Under the pieces are notes generated by a model, which saw only the letters and a program-made list of their open reading frames with translations, was not told the origin of the DNA and did not search any database. The position numbers and the translations under genes are program-made. DNA of 64,000 nt from contig OZ231126.1 in assembly GCA_965153355.1 (NCBI GenBank), positions 94,674,001 to 94,738,000 on the forward strand, in the 5' to 3' direction. The number at the start of each line of letters is the position of its first letter. Within the stretch, counting starts at the first letter, position 1. This DNA comes from Flaccisagitta enflata. Taxonomy: Eukaryota > Chaetognatha > Sagittoidea > Aphragmophora. Shown piece by piece: positions 30,379 through 41,520 of the stretch.

Positions 30379-31104
30379 CAGGGTTGGAAGGGTGGATTAA
30401 TCCATTTGAAAAAATCCTGGATTAATCCAAATGGATAAAATGGATTTTTTCAAAAATTTTTTTGAAAAAATCTGGATTTTTTCAAATTTTTAAAATTTTT
30501 TTTTTGCAAAAATGACCAAACCTCTAAGGAAGATATTTTTTAATGATATCAAGTCCTGAATGAGACAAACTTTTGTTTTCTCGCAGATTTTTTTCTGTCT
30601 TTGAACCTATGAGGGCTTTTGTTTCTGAGAAACTTTCTCATGACCTAAAGCATCTCGAACTCTGTGTGATTGAATCCAGGATACAGTTGAACGCTAGCAA
30701 TAGATTTTATGAATTACATTTTTTCAAGAATGCGCCATACATAATATCTTATTAAATAGTTTTATTAAAGGTATGTGTATCCTTTTATCATATCTAGGTG
30801 TCATAATTTTCGCAGAAATACATCTTAACTATGTTTGAACCGGAATAACCAGGTGTGAAAAACATTTCCACTGTTGCCTGTTGAACTGCTCAGTATTCAT
30901 TTTATTAATCATTTATCTGTTATTTATCACATTTATTCATTGTATGCCCTATATTAATATCATAACCAGTAGTTAATCACATCGTAAGGCGCATTTTTGA
31001 AAAAATCCACCGATTGAAAAAATCCACGATTTTATCCGGATTAATCCAAAATGGATTAATCCAAATGGATTTTTTCAAAAAAAATGGATTTTTTAACAAC
31101 CCTG
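30379..31104. mobile_element. hAT-like TIR element J
   Basis: Ends CAGGGTTG..CAACCCTG with further inverted GGATTAATCC/ATGGATTTTTTC words inside. Flanks GTCTACTT (30369-30376) and GTCTACTA (31105-31112) look like an 8-bp target duplication with one change; two extra A bases lie at the left junction. No transposase. Confidence 0.6.
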
Positions 31105-31766
31105 GTCTACTAGCCCCCTTAAGGAGACATAGTGATAATTGATGAATCATATAATTTGATACTATTGAACAAAGGTATTTAAGGGGGGTGAAAATTACCC
31201 CCCTAACTATCTCGGGACGTACACAAAAATACTGATCTCCTACTTCCCTTGGGAACATTGGAAATGTGACTAGTGTAAATAACCTCTAATTATAAAGGCT
31301 TTTAATGGGTGTAGTCAGCATCCTCGGCAGGGTGCAGGAAACAGGTGATTTGAGTATTAAATCCATGTTGCCCTGTACACATATGGATTTCAAAGGTTCC
31401 CAGGTAATTGTTTACTCCTTCCCTAATCAACCATGAAGTCAGTTTCAATTGGTGACTATGTGCACGAGTACTGGTATCAAGGTAAAGTAAATGCATGGAC
31501 ACATTTATCAATACCACATTCAGCTCAGACGAGATCGCAATTAATACAGCCATTTGATCATCATTGAAAAAAAACTAGCAGAGAAACACAAGGTACTAAC
31601 TCTCGGAGATCTTAATGCAGTCTTTCCATGTTGTCAAAAATATTTGTTTGCAAACTGCACTTTGAATTTTTTTTCAATTGCTACAATGGAGAACTGAGTT
31701 GGTTTGGCAATATACGACATAGTACCACGGACAATCAAGGCGAAGGCAGGTGTGTAAAAATTTTAA

Positions 31767-31769
<3 letters not shown>

Positions 31770-31842
<73 letters not shown>

Positions 31843-31975
31843 CACGAACGCGGGCACGCATGCGTGCGCACGTGCAAGCACACATGCCTGCGCACGTGCA
31901 CGCACGCGTGCGCACATGCCCGTGCATGTACGCACACACGCACACACACACGCATGCATACTGCTACACACGCTG
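31770..31975 (+). repeat. (CA)n followed by CpG-rich CRCG repeat
   Basis: (CA)n at about 31770-31840, then degenerate GCACGCATGCGTGCGCACG to about 31975. Confidence 0.9.
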
Positions 31976-32159
31976 TCAGAAAGGGTAAATACTAATCGGA
32001 CAAGGATGCTTTCTTTCTGTATAGAACAAAAGCGGTTTCAATGTTAAAGACGTCAACACTTAGTCACATAAGAACCACGGCGTCTTCCAAGGCTGGAGAT
32101 TGATCAATGAACCGAAATGGGAAGGTAAAAGAAAACAACAGCAACAAAAACAAAAACAG

Positions 32160-32240
32160 CAATTACAACAACAACATCAATGAAAAAGACAACAACGCAG
32201 ACAACAACAACGCAGACAACAACAAAGCAAACAGTAATGC

Positions 32241-32336
<96 letters not shown>

Positions 32337-32364
32337 CGTAAACAGCAACAGCAACAGCAACAGC

Positions 32365-32413
<49 letters not shown>

Positions 32414-32432
32414 GCAACAACAACAACAACAA
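32160..32432 (+). repeat. (CAA)n/(CAG)n microsatellite
   Basis: CAA with CAG islands near 32343-32367. Confidence 0.95.
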
Positions 32433-32767
32433 TGAATACTCAAAACAAGAATAATATCAGTATTGTGTACTCGGCCCTTAGTCTTTTTCTTACATTGGCT
32501 AAGCTCTTTTTCTTAAAATTTGTTGACGTAAACTTGAGGTCTTTTTTTTTTTTTGAAAAATCAGAAAAATCAGAAAAAATAAAAAAAAATTTAAGAATCA
32601 TAGCTCCAAAAATATCGATCGCACAGAATTCTGCTTGGCATCATCTGAAAGAGGAGAATTAGCTCTTTCTTAGCTGTCAATTTCATGCGTAGTATCATTA
32701 GGTTTCAAAAAGCCGAAGGTATTCTTCGACTTTTTTCCAAATGACTAATGTCTTTTCGTTCTTGCAG

Positions 32768-32838
32768 CAATCCCAGCCAAAGAAATTTTATCGTCTACAT
32801 GTGGCCTTGCTGCGCAGCTGTGTGCTTTTGATGCTCAG
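32768..32838 (+). CDS. Candidate orphan exon in element K
   Basis: 71-nt segment bounded by TTCGTTCTTGCAG| and |GTAATGG. One frame reads IPAKEILSSTCGLAAQLCAF.., hydrophobic and repeat-free. No partner exon or family identified. It could be a captured host exon or chance. Confidence 0.25.
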
Positions 32839-32892
32839 GTAATGGTAGAAGTTTAACGAAGATTTTTTTGAACACTCAGTTCAAAGCAACTT

Positions 32893-33014
32893 CGGACGGA
32901 ATGATGGACTGATGGACTGACGGACAGATGGACCAACGGACAGATGGACCGATGGACCAATGAATCGAATAACCGACAGACAAAGCGCGTAATAAAGATG
33001 CGTGCACTCGACTA
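32893..33014 (-). repeat. Family A fragment
   Basis: GGACTGATGGACTGACGG tetranucleotide run, ACAAAGCGCGTAATAAAGAT, decayed hairpin GCGTGCACTCGACTAAG. Confidence 0.55.
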
Positions 33015-33159
33015 AGAAGTATGTATGTGAATTGAGGATAAGAAGTCCAGGTCAAAGCATCAACAAATTTACCATCCACGCTTTGACCCCAGGCGATGAC
33101 GCAAGCAACGTAGCCGTTTTAAATCAATACAAATAGTGTATTAGACCCTGATTTTTGTG

Positions 33160-33413
33160 ACGTAAGCATAAGCGCCTGTGTGCGTAAGCGCATGCGTAAG
33201 TGCGTGCGTGCGTAGGCGCGTGCGTGTGTAAGTGCGTGCGTGCGTAAGCGCGTGCATGCGTAATCGCGTGTGTTTGTAAGTGAACGCATGCGTAAGCGCT
33301 TGCGTGCGTTGGCGCTTGCGTGCGTAAGCACGTGCGTGTTTAAACGTGCATGAGTGTGCATACGTAAGAGCAGGCATGCGTAAGAGCATGCAAGCATCAA
33401 AGCGTGCATGCGT

Positions 33414-33470
<57 letters not shown>
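33160..33470 (+). repeat. GTGCGTGCGTAAGCGC minisatellite and (GT)n
   Basis: CpG-rich ~12-bp units to about 33415, then (GT)n. Related in style to 31840-31975. Confidence 0.85.
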
Positions 33471-33475
<5 letters not shown>

Positions 33476-33569
33476 GAACCGGCGCGGTGGGACCATGCGC
33501 AGAGAATTAGAGATCTATTTTTTTCGATCCCATTGAAGCTACGTCGCATTGATGTTGGGTGCCGTGTAT

Positions 33570-33715
33570 TGAAAGACAATGGAGAGGAACGACGACGATG
33601 AAAGAGAGGAACGACGACGATGATGAAGAGGAACAACGATGATGATCGAGAGGACCAACGACGACAATGGAGAGGAACGACGATTATGATGGAGAGGAGC
33701 AATATTGATAAAGGA
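33570..33715 (+). repeat. GAGAGGAACGACGACGATGA minisatellite
   Basis: Five to six imperfect ~20-25 bp units. Confidence 0.75.
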
Positions 33716-33780
33716 GCTAATGTGGCATGGCGAGGTAAATTACTCCAGTTCCCCGATTTTGAAGGATGAGTCTGATATCA

Positions 33781-33976
33781 ACAAGGCTGGATACACGGCT
33801 ACCCTAGTCGCGTCTGGGTGGGCAGGGCTTGATCATTTGGGCAGAAGCAGTACGACCAAAGACCGCAAATACTCAAAGTAGAATGTGACGGACAGACTGA
33901 CGGATGGATGGATGGATGGACAAACAGAGACAGTCGGAACGGTCTAACAAAGCGGGGTGTAAAGTCGCGTACTAAA
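33781..33976 (-). mobile_element. Family A element
   Basis: ACAAGGCTGGATACACGGCT start, AGTCGCGTCTGGGTGGGCAG third-copy word, tetranucleotide run; the 3' hairpin is half lost (AAAGTCGCGTACTAAAAG). Confidence 0.7.
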
Positions 33977-34369
33977 AGGTAATGTTTATCGTGATATTGG
34001 CCTACAAAAGCCATTCTCAAGAAAAGGTTCAACTTTAATTGGCTTCAAAACATGTATTTTTGATAACCACACATCCAGGATGTCGCAACGCAATTGAAGA
34101 CGTGGTGGAAATGATAAACAAAGAAAATGACAAAAATCAAGCGAGAAAAACATATTTGATCACGATAATGAAAATGACATTCACGACAACAATGTTGACA
34201 ACAAATACAATGACAGATTATTTGATTATTCCGAGATGATTGCTATGATTTTTGTTATAACTGCTCTTTTGCATCAATGTGCAGAAATGAAGCAAATTTT
34301 TGAATTAATATAAATAGTGTATCAAACCCTGATTAAGATGTAGCAGAAGCCATTAGCCATCAGAGTCAT

Positions 34370-34870
34370 GATTAGGCCTGGATTAGGTGGCTGAGGCCTG
34401 GATTAGGTGGCTGAGGCCTGGATTAGGTGGCTGAGGCCTGGATTAGGTTGCTGAGGCCTGGATTAGGTGGCTGAGGCCTGGATTAGGTGGAGGCCTGGAT
34501 TAGGTGGCGGCCTGGATTAGGTTGCTGAAGCCTGGATTAGGTGGCTGAGGCCTGGATTAGGTGGCTGAGGCCTGGATTAGGTGGCTGAGGCCTGGATTAG
34601 GTGGCTGAGGCCTGGATTAGGTGGCTGAGGCCTGGATTAGGTGGAGGCCTGGATTAGGTGGCGGCCTGGATTAGGTTGCTGAAGCCTAGATTAGGTAGCA
34701 AAGGCCTGGATTAGATTGCTGAGGCCTGGATTAGGTTGCTCAGGCCAGGAATAGGTTGCTAAAACCAGGATTAGGTTGCTGTGGGCTGGACTAGGTTACT
34801 GAGGCTTAGATCTAGCCGTTGGGGCTTGGATAAGGTAGGTGAGGTTTAGATCGCTGAGGCCTGGATTAGG
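34370..34870 (+). repeat. 20-bp minisatellite GCCTGGATTAGGTGGCTGAG
   Basis: About 23 units, with an internal higher-order duplication (34370-34520 vs 34540-34680). The unit resembles the B-element interior repeat. Confidence 0.9.
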
Positions 34871-34933
34871 TCGCTTATGCCCATTGCTTATGTTTCTCTC
34901 TATTCAAACTCACTTGCTTGTCTCTCTGTTGGT

Positions 34934-34937
<4 letters not shown>

Positions 34938-34984
<47 letters not shown>

Positions 34985-35036
34985 CTTCTTTCCCTTCTGT
35001 CTGTCTCATCGACCCCTTCGGGACGGCTGCCCAAAA
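34938..35036 (+). repeat. (CT)n and B-element right end
   Basis: (CT)n to about 34982, then ATCGACCCCTTCGGGACGGC..TGCCCAAAAAGGGG, the B right terminus. With the preceding minisatellite it may be a rearranged B copy lacking its left arm. Confidence 0.6.
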
Positions 35037-35122
35037 AGGGGACCAACCCACCAACTGACCGACCAACTGACCAACCGACGGACCGACATACCGGGTTGTA
35101 GAGTCACGTAGCATTCAACTCA
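35037..35122 (-). repeat. Family A 3' part next to a B end
   Basis: GACCAACTGACC.. run then GTAGAGTCACGTAGCATTCAACT hairpin, decayed. The B/A junction matches that at 47779. Confidence 0.55.
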
Positions 35123-35486
35123 TAATTAATGGATATACCGAATTAATTCTAGCATTTACAAGATTCATTTTCAGAAACCATCAACCCCGAGCCTATGGAG
35201 GATACAAAAACAACTAAAAGAATTTTTTAAGGGAACCTGATGAAAAAAAAAATTTAAAAATTTTTTTTAACACCATTTTATTAGAATCATAAAAAAAAAA
35301 TCAGTTTCAATGTTTAAAGAATTACAAAATATTATGATATTTATCACTAAAGAGTATAATGGAATTTTTTTCTGATTCAATGATATGAAGTAAAATGTTT
35401 TATGAACAATATACTATATTTTCAAAATTTTGAAATAACGTTTTTCAAATCTCAATTTTACGGATTTTATATAAAACCTTTTTAGC

Positions 35487-35659
35487 CTGCTACGTAACTT
35501 GACAACCCCCTTTGTTAGTCCGTCAGTCTGTTCATTGGTCCAATCATCATATCATTATATTTGCTCTTTCATCTTACAACTCTTGCCAAAATAATGTGAA
35601 CTCAAAGATAGCTTTTACCAACTCGCACACAAGTGGAGTAGCTATGTATCCAGCCTTGT
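35487..35659 (+). repeat. Degenerate family A element
   Basis: TAGCCTGCTACGTAACTTGA start (hairpin eroded), ends TATGTATCCAGCCTTGTT, directly abutting the next copy. Confidence 0.55.
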
Positions 35660-35827
35660 TAGTCGCGGACACGCGACTCTACACCTTGCCGTGTCGGTCG
35701 GTAGGTCGGTAGGTCCGTCCGTCCGTCGGTCCGTCCGTCCGTCACATTTTTGATTTTCGAGCGTTTTTTTGCGTTACTGCTCCTGCCCAACCGTCCGCGA
35801 CTGGATTGCCGTGTATCCGGCCTTGTT
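35660..35827 (+). mobile_element. Family A element, GTCGCGGAC subtype
   Basis: Hairpin AGTCGCGGACACGCGACT, tetranucleotide run, CTGCTCCTGCCCAACC, third word GTCCGCGACTGG, end GTGTATCCGGCCTTGTT. Confidence 0.75.
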
Positions 35828-35869
35828 TCTTTAGGACCATAAGAAAAAACTGTTATGTCATTATTTTTT

Positions 35870-36290
35870 TCAAAAAATTTTTTTGCAAAAAATTTTTTTT
35901 TCAACAATTCTTTTTTGCAAATTGTTTTTTTGTTGAAACATTTTGCTGAAATTTTTGGTTTATTTTTTTTGCTAAAATTTTTTACAAAAGAAATTTTTTA
36001 TCAAAATTTTTTTTTTCATGAAAAATTTTTTTTAATCAAAATCGACTAAATACTTTTGTAGATTTTTTTAACTTGCTAAAAAAAATTTTTTTTTGCAAAA
36101 ACTTTTTTTTTGCTTAAAAATGATTTTTGAGCAAAAAAAATTTTTGCAAAAAAAAAATTTTTTTTGAGAAAATTCATTGAATTCTTTTAGCGACTTCCCT
36201 TCAGTTTTGAGTAAAAAGAAAGACATATTTGGATTCAGCATAGTAAATACTACAAAACGTTATGCTTTCATAATTTTTCATAACTAATCA
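35870..36290. other. T/A homopolymer-rich, no gene
   Basis: Runs of TTTTTT with GCAAAA/AAATTT words; right interior of element K. Confidence 0.4.
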
Positions 36291-36304
36291 CTATGTCCCC
36301 TTAA

Positions 36305-37083
36305 GTGTCGACTACCTCCAGCAAGTGTTGACTACCCCCAGCAAGTGTTGACTATCCCCGGCAAGTGTTGACTACCCCCTGAGTGTCAACTACTACTTGT
36401 AAGTTTTGACTTCCCATCGCGAATGTTGACTACCCTCCAAATGTTGACTACCCCCACAATGTTGACGACCCCAAAATGTTGACTACCCCTGCAAATGTCA
36501 ACTACCCGCCTCAAGTGTCCAAAAACTGACTGCCCCCGCAAGTCCCCCTTACCCCCAGCAAGTGTCTACTACCCCCCTCAAGTGTCAACTACTCCCAGCA
36601 AGTGTTGACTACCCCTGGCAAGTATTGACTACCCCCCACAAGTGTCAACCACCCTGGCAAGTGTTCCCCACCCTCCCCAAGTGTCTACTACCCCCCTCAA
36701 GTGTCAACTTCCCCCTGCGATTGTTGCCTACCCCATCAAGTGTCAACTACCCCCATACAAGTGTTGACTACCCCCTGCAAGGGTTGACTACCCACCGTAA
36801 ATGTTGACTACCCCCGCAAATGTTGTCTACCCCCCACAAGTGTTGTCTACCCCCCACAAGCGTCGACTACCCCCCACAAGTGTAGACTACCCCCCCAAGT
36901 GTCCACCACCCTCCACAAGTGTCTACTCCCCCCCTAAGTGTCAACAACCCCCTGCAATTGATGCCTACCCCCCACAAGTGTTTACTACCCCCCTCAAGTG
37001 TCAACTACCCCTCACAAGTGTTGACTATCCCTGCAAGTATTGACCACCCCCCACATGTGTTGACCACCCCTGCAAGTTACTAT
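36305..37083 (+). repeat. Minisatellite L, block 2
   Basis: AAGTGTTGACTACCCCC units. The stretch at about 36670-37080 parallels 29840-30250 almost unit for unit, showing a segmental duplication inside the array. Confidence 0.9.
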
Positions 37084-38000
37084 CAGGCCTGAGCGATTGT
37101 ATTGGGTATTGGTATTGGGTTTACAATATTCTTGTGTATTGGGTTTTCCCAATACATGTAGTTTATTTTGTATTTTTTCCAATACAATACAATACTATAC
37201 AATATTACAAAAAAGCTGATCTGAGGAAAGTGAAATATATGAGAGAAAGACTGAAGGAGATGAAGAGGACGAGGAAGAGGAAGAGGTCTGAGGGAGAACA
37301 AAAGAAGTGGAGAAGGTGGGAGATAAAAGGAGAAGAGGAGGATTTGCTGAGAGTAAAAGTGGGTGAGGGATGAAAAGAGGAAAAGAAAGAAGAACTTATG
37401 ACAGATTAAGTGGGTTGGAAATATAGACAAAGAAGAAGAAGAAGAATAAAAATCTATGAAAGAAACAATCAGTAGTCAAAAGGATAAAGAGGAGGAGGAG
37501 GAATAAAATAAAGAATCTATTGGAGAGAAAGAGAAAGAAACAGGGAAAGATAATAAAAAAACAGACAATAAAAAATGAGAATCAGATCTAGACAAAAAAG
37601 GAAACAAATATATAAGTGTAAAAAAAAAAAAGTATCAAGGATAAAGACAGGATAACAAAAAATGAAATAAAACTTTTATCAAAAAGAAAAAAAATATGAA
37701 AATTTTTCAGCTCTTCTATATAACAAAATATTTCTGTGATGATTAATATAATCAAAATTATTTTTTTCATATTATTAGTATATCTAACTATAATTAGTTT
37801 GATATATATTACTACCTATTACTTATTATCAAAACTATATAAAATCATATATATATATTGTATTGTATGCTATGATAATATATTGTATACAATTTCAATA
37901 GATATTGTATTGTATTGGTATTGTATTGTATTGTCCCAATACTTGAAAGTATTGTATTGGTATTGTATAGTTGACAAAAATGTTATATAGCTCAGGCCTG
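37084..38000. mobile_element. hAT-like TIR element I, copy 1
   Basis: 917 bp, inverted ends CAGGCCTGAGC and GCTCAGGCCTG, exact 8-bp duplication GTTACTAT (37076-37083 and 38001-38008). Subterminal sequence rich in TATTGTATTGG, interior GA-rich. No transposase frame. An 8-bp TSD and CAG-starting ends indicate the hAT superfamily. Confidence 0.85.
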
Positions 38001-39547
38001 GTTACTATAACCCCCCTCAAGTATCTGCTACCCCCAGTAAGTCTTGATTACCACCAGCAAGTGTTGACTACCCCCTACAAGTGTCAACCATCCCCGCAAG
38101 TGTCCCCTACCCCCTGCAAGTGTCTACTAGCCCCCTCAAGTGTCGACTACCTCCAGCAAGTGTTGACTACCCCCAGCAAGTGTTGACTATCCCCGGCAAG
38201 TGTTGACTACCCCCTGAGTGTCAACTACTACTTGTAAGTATTGACTCCCCATCGCGAATGTTGACTACCCTCCAAATGTTGACTACCCCCACAATGTTGA
38301 CTACCCCTGCAAGTGTCAACTACCCGCCTCAAGTGTCCACTAACTGACTGCCCCCGCAAGTGCCCCTTACCCCCAGCAAGTGTCTACTACCCCCCTCAAG
38401 TGTCAACTACTCCCAGCAAGTGTTGACTACCCCTGGCAAGTATTTACTACCCCCCTCAAGTGTCAACCACCCTGGAAAGTGTTCCCCACCCCCTGCAAGT
38501 TTCTACTACACCGCGCAAGTGATAAGTACCCCCCAAAAATTTTGACTAACCCCGGCAAGTGTTGAATACCCCCGTGAGTGTCAACTACCCCCGCAAGTGG
38601 TGTTTACCCCCCCGCAAATGTTGACTACCCTGCAAATGTTGACTTTCCCCCACAATTTTTGACTCCCCCTTGCAAATGTCAACTACCCCCCACAAGTGTT
38701 GACTACCCCTGGTCCCCCCCATGTATCGCCTACCCCCTGTAAGTGCCAACTACCCCCTGTAAATGTAGGCTTCCCCTTACAAATGTTGTATACCCACCAA
38801 AAGTGTGGACTACCTTGCACAAGTATCAACTACCCCTGGCAAGAGATGACTTCCCCCTCATGAGAAAATGAAATTCTTCATTTGGGTAGTACACATATGT
38901 ATTTGCAGAGAGAAATCCTCAGAATATTTTGATAACCTTTGGCTTATCATCATTCAGCTGTGCGACAGAATTCTTTCTGCAAATACATTTGTGTACTACC
39001 CAAATGAAGAATTTTATTTTCTCATTTTTAAAACTCACCATATGTGCAATACCCCCCCAAGTGTTGACTACCCGTGTAGATGTGGACTACCCCCTACAAG
39101 TGTTGACTACCTTACGCACTACCCCCCGCAAGTGTCAACTCTCCTGTAAGTGTTGACTACCCCTGAAAGTGTTGACTACTCCCTCAGGTGTCGCCGAACT
39201 CTGCAAGTGTCAGTGTCAACTACCCCCAGCAAGTGTCAAATACCCCCCTAAGTGTCAACTTCCCCATGCAAGGATTGACTAACGCCCCCCCAGTGTTGAC
39301 TACCCCTTGCAAAAATCAACAACCCCCACAGATATCAACAACCCCCACAAATGTCAACAACCCCTAAGTGTTGACTTCCCCCCGCATGTATGGACTACCC
39401 TCCGCTAGTGTTGACTACCCCCCACAAGTATCGACCACCCCCGCAAGTGCCCCATACCCCGCACAAGTGTCTACTATCCTGCTAAAGTGTTGACTATACC
39501 TGGCAAGGATTGACTACCCCTGGCAAGTGTTGACTACCCCCTGCAAG
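38001..39547 (+). repeat. Minisatellite L, block 3
   Basis: Same units, partly duplicating 36300-36600. Interrupted at about 38865-39045 by an imperfect inverted repeat (AAAATGAAATTCTTCATTTG..CAAATGAAGAATTTTATTTT). Confidence 0.9.
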
Positions 39548-40240
39548 CAGGCCTGAGCGATTGTATTGGGTATTGGTATTGGGTTCACAATATTCTTGTG
39601 TATTGGGTTTTCCCGATACACCTAACCAATTTTGTATTATTTTCAATACAATACAATACTATATAATACAATAACGAAAATGATCAAGGGAAAATACATA
39701 TGAACAAGGCCGGATACACAGCAATCCAGTCGCGGGCGGTTTGGCAGGAGCAGTACGGCGAAATTGGCCCGTAATTTAGAAATGTGACCTATGGACGGAC
39801 GGACAGACCGACCGACCGACACGGCAAGGTGTAGAGTCGCGTGTCCGCGACTAAAAAGACTGAATGAGAGGAAGAGAAGGAAGAAGAAAAAATCAGAGGG
39901 AGAACAGAGAAGGCGATAAAAGAAGAGGAAAAAGAAATATTACTAAATGTGAAAGTTAAATAAAAATTTAAAAAAGGAAGAGGAAGGGAAAGTGGTGAGA
40001 GTTTGAGTGGGTTAAAGATAAACAAGCCCAAGAGGGCAACAGTTGCGTGCGTCTCAAAGTGACAAACAAAAGAGTTCCTCCTCCCAAGGCTGTGCGATAT
40101 GTATTGATACAATGTCGATACAATATCGGTACAATATCGATACAATACAATACCGAAAAGTACCCAAAAATACCAAAAATACCCCAGAACACACAAAAAC
40201 ATTAATAAGTTCTTAAAAGTACCCAAATTTCTGAATATAC
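39548..40240. mobile_element. hAT-like element I, copy 2 (diverged)
   Basis: Same left end CAGGCCTGAGCGATTGTATT and GA-rich interior as copy 1. The right end is diverged (GGCTGTGCGATATGTATTG region). A family A copy is inserted at 39703-39857. Confidence 0.65.
39703..39857 (-). mobile_element. Family A element inside hAT-like copy 2
   Basis: AACAAGGCCGGATACACAGC start, AGTCGCGGGCGG third word, hairpin GTCGCGTGTCCGCGAC end. The undisrupted site is visible in copy 1 near 37230-37245. Confidence 0.8.
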
Positions 40241-40317
40241 CCTAAAGTACCTGGTCTCGTTTTAGATGTGTTATCATCCTTTTGTCTTTTGTTTTTAGCG
40301 GTCAATCACTCAAACCC

Positions 40318-40436
40318 GGGTAACGAGTTTGGGTTTGGGGTAGAGTTAGTGTTAGGGATAGGGATAGAGTTTGGGTTTGGGGTAGAGTTAGTGTTAGGGA
40401 TAGGGTTAGGGATAGGGTTAGGGTTAGGGTTAGGGG
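40318..40436 (+). repeat. Interstitial TTAGGG-like repeat
   Basis: GGGTTTGGGGTAGAGTTAGT degenerate units becoming TAGGGTTAGGGTTAGGG at about 40405-40435. Confidence 0.8.
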
Positions 40437-40559
40437 TGTTTTAGAGCTTAATATCTACTCGCTGATTGAACGTTTTCTCTTTAGGTTGTGTTTTGTAATA
40501 CAATGCCTTAAATAGTTAGAAGTAGGGTTAAAGCTTTTTAGCTAGTTAAGTCAATTTTG

Positions 40560-41520
40560 CAGGCAAACTTGGGCATTTGTTAGCCAAATATGCTTGCTTG
40601 TTTTGGTTGTTTATATGGCCTAACACAAAACTATCAAACCTATGGTTTAAAAATTGTGGGTTCATGTTAGGTATAATCTTTTTTTTGCCAAATTTCATGA
40701 TCCTGATGGCCCTGTACGGCAGATATGGCCAAAATAATCATACTTGGGATTTTTTGGTCATTTTTTTAGATTTTTATGTAAAAAAACTGAAGTGAAAACT
40801 AAGGGAGGTATCGAAAGTTTTGCAGAAAGAAGCGCCTGAGCCTTGAAAACCTGTATGACAAATTTGAAAAACTTACTTAATTTGTACCGGCGCCAAACAG
40901 CACAGGCTGTCCACGTGGTGCAATATTCTGGCACCCTTTTTTGCCAACTTTGAAATTCAAGTTTGTCTCCTTGGGCTATTGTACAATCTTGAAACGTTGT
41001 AATGCCATTGGTTCACTTCATATGATTTGGCAAGTCCATTTTTAAGAAATTTCCATGCATATTTTTTTTTGAAAAAGGAAAGAACAAGGTCCGAAACACG
41101 GCTACCTTAGTTGCGTGCAGATGGGCAGGGGCGTAAAAAAAAAGTGTGACAGATGGACCGGCCAATCAACAGACGGACAGCTGGTTGTAGAGTCGCATGC
41201 ACGCGACTAAAAACAATTTTCTCTAAAACCACTAAACCCAGGCTTTTGAAATTTGATGTGTGTGTCCATGTTGGGCACTAAATCATTCATGCCAAGTTTC
41301 ATGATCCTGAAGGTCATTGAACATATGCCCAAAAAAAACAAATTTTGGATATATTGATCACTGTTCTGTATCTCCACCGTGTACATTAAACTAGGAGAAC
41401 TGCCACTTTTATGATGGTTTCCGATGGTCCAGCCCATGTATAATCCATGACAATTGAGTGCAAAAAATTTCCCGTAGCGCATTTTTCTAAATTCCTATTT
41501 TTTTGTGGGTTGTAAGTACA
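40560..41520 (-). repeat. Family C, diverged units on left side
   Basis: Minus-oriented relative to 25183-27876: GTTCACTTCATATGATTTGG, AAATTTCATGATCCTGA, ACCCAGGCTTTTGAAATTTG. 41380-41520 (CACTTTTATGATGG..GTAGCGCATTTTTCT..GGCCACATGAAGC) is the mirror of 48985-49180. Split by a family A copy at 41083-41211. Confidence 0.7.
41083..41211 (-). mobile_element. Family A element, short form
   Basis: AACAAGGTCCGAAACACGGC start, AGTTGCGTGCAGATGGGCAG, hairpin GTCGCATGCACGCGACTAAAA. About 130 bp. Confidence 0.7.

Larger units (their letters stand above)
31123..36300. mobile_element. TTAA-flanked 5.2-kb element K
   Basis: TTAA at 31119-31122 and 36301-36304. Inverted ends GGAGACATAGTGATAATTGA and ..TAATCACTATGTCCCC. 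It interrupts minisatellite L; the empty site GCCCCCTCAAGTGTCGAC is seen at about 38132. TTAA duplication is diagnostic of piggyBac-type integration, but I find no piggyBac transposase. The interior holds microsatellites, family A copies and a possible exon. Confidence 0.55.

Noticed and set aside
31555-31640. Short stretch reading KVLTLGDLNAVF, like a LINE endonuclease GDxN motif
   Set aside because: Stops lie just upstream in the frame and no other endonuclease motif is nearby; probably chance.
29690-39547. CRISPR-like array from regular short repeats
   Set aside because: Units are ~18 bp, imperfect and contiguous with no unique spacers; this is a minisatellite in a eukaryotic genome.
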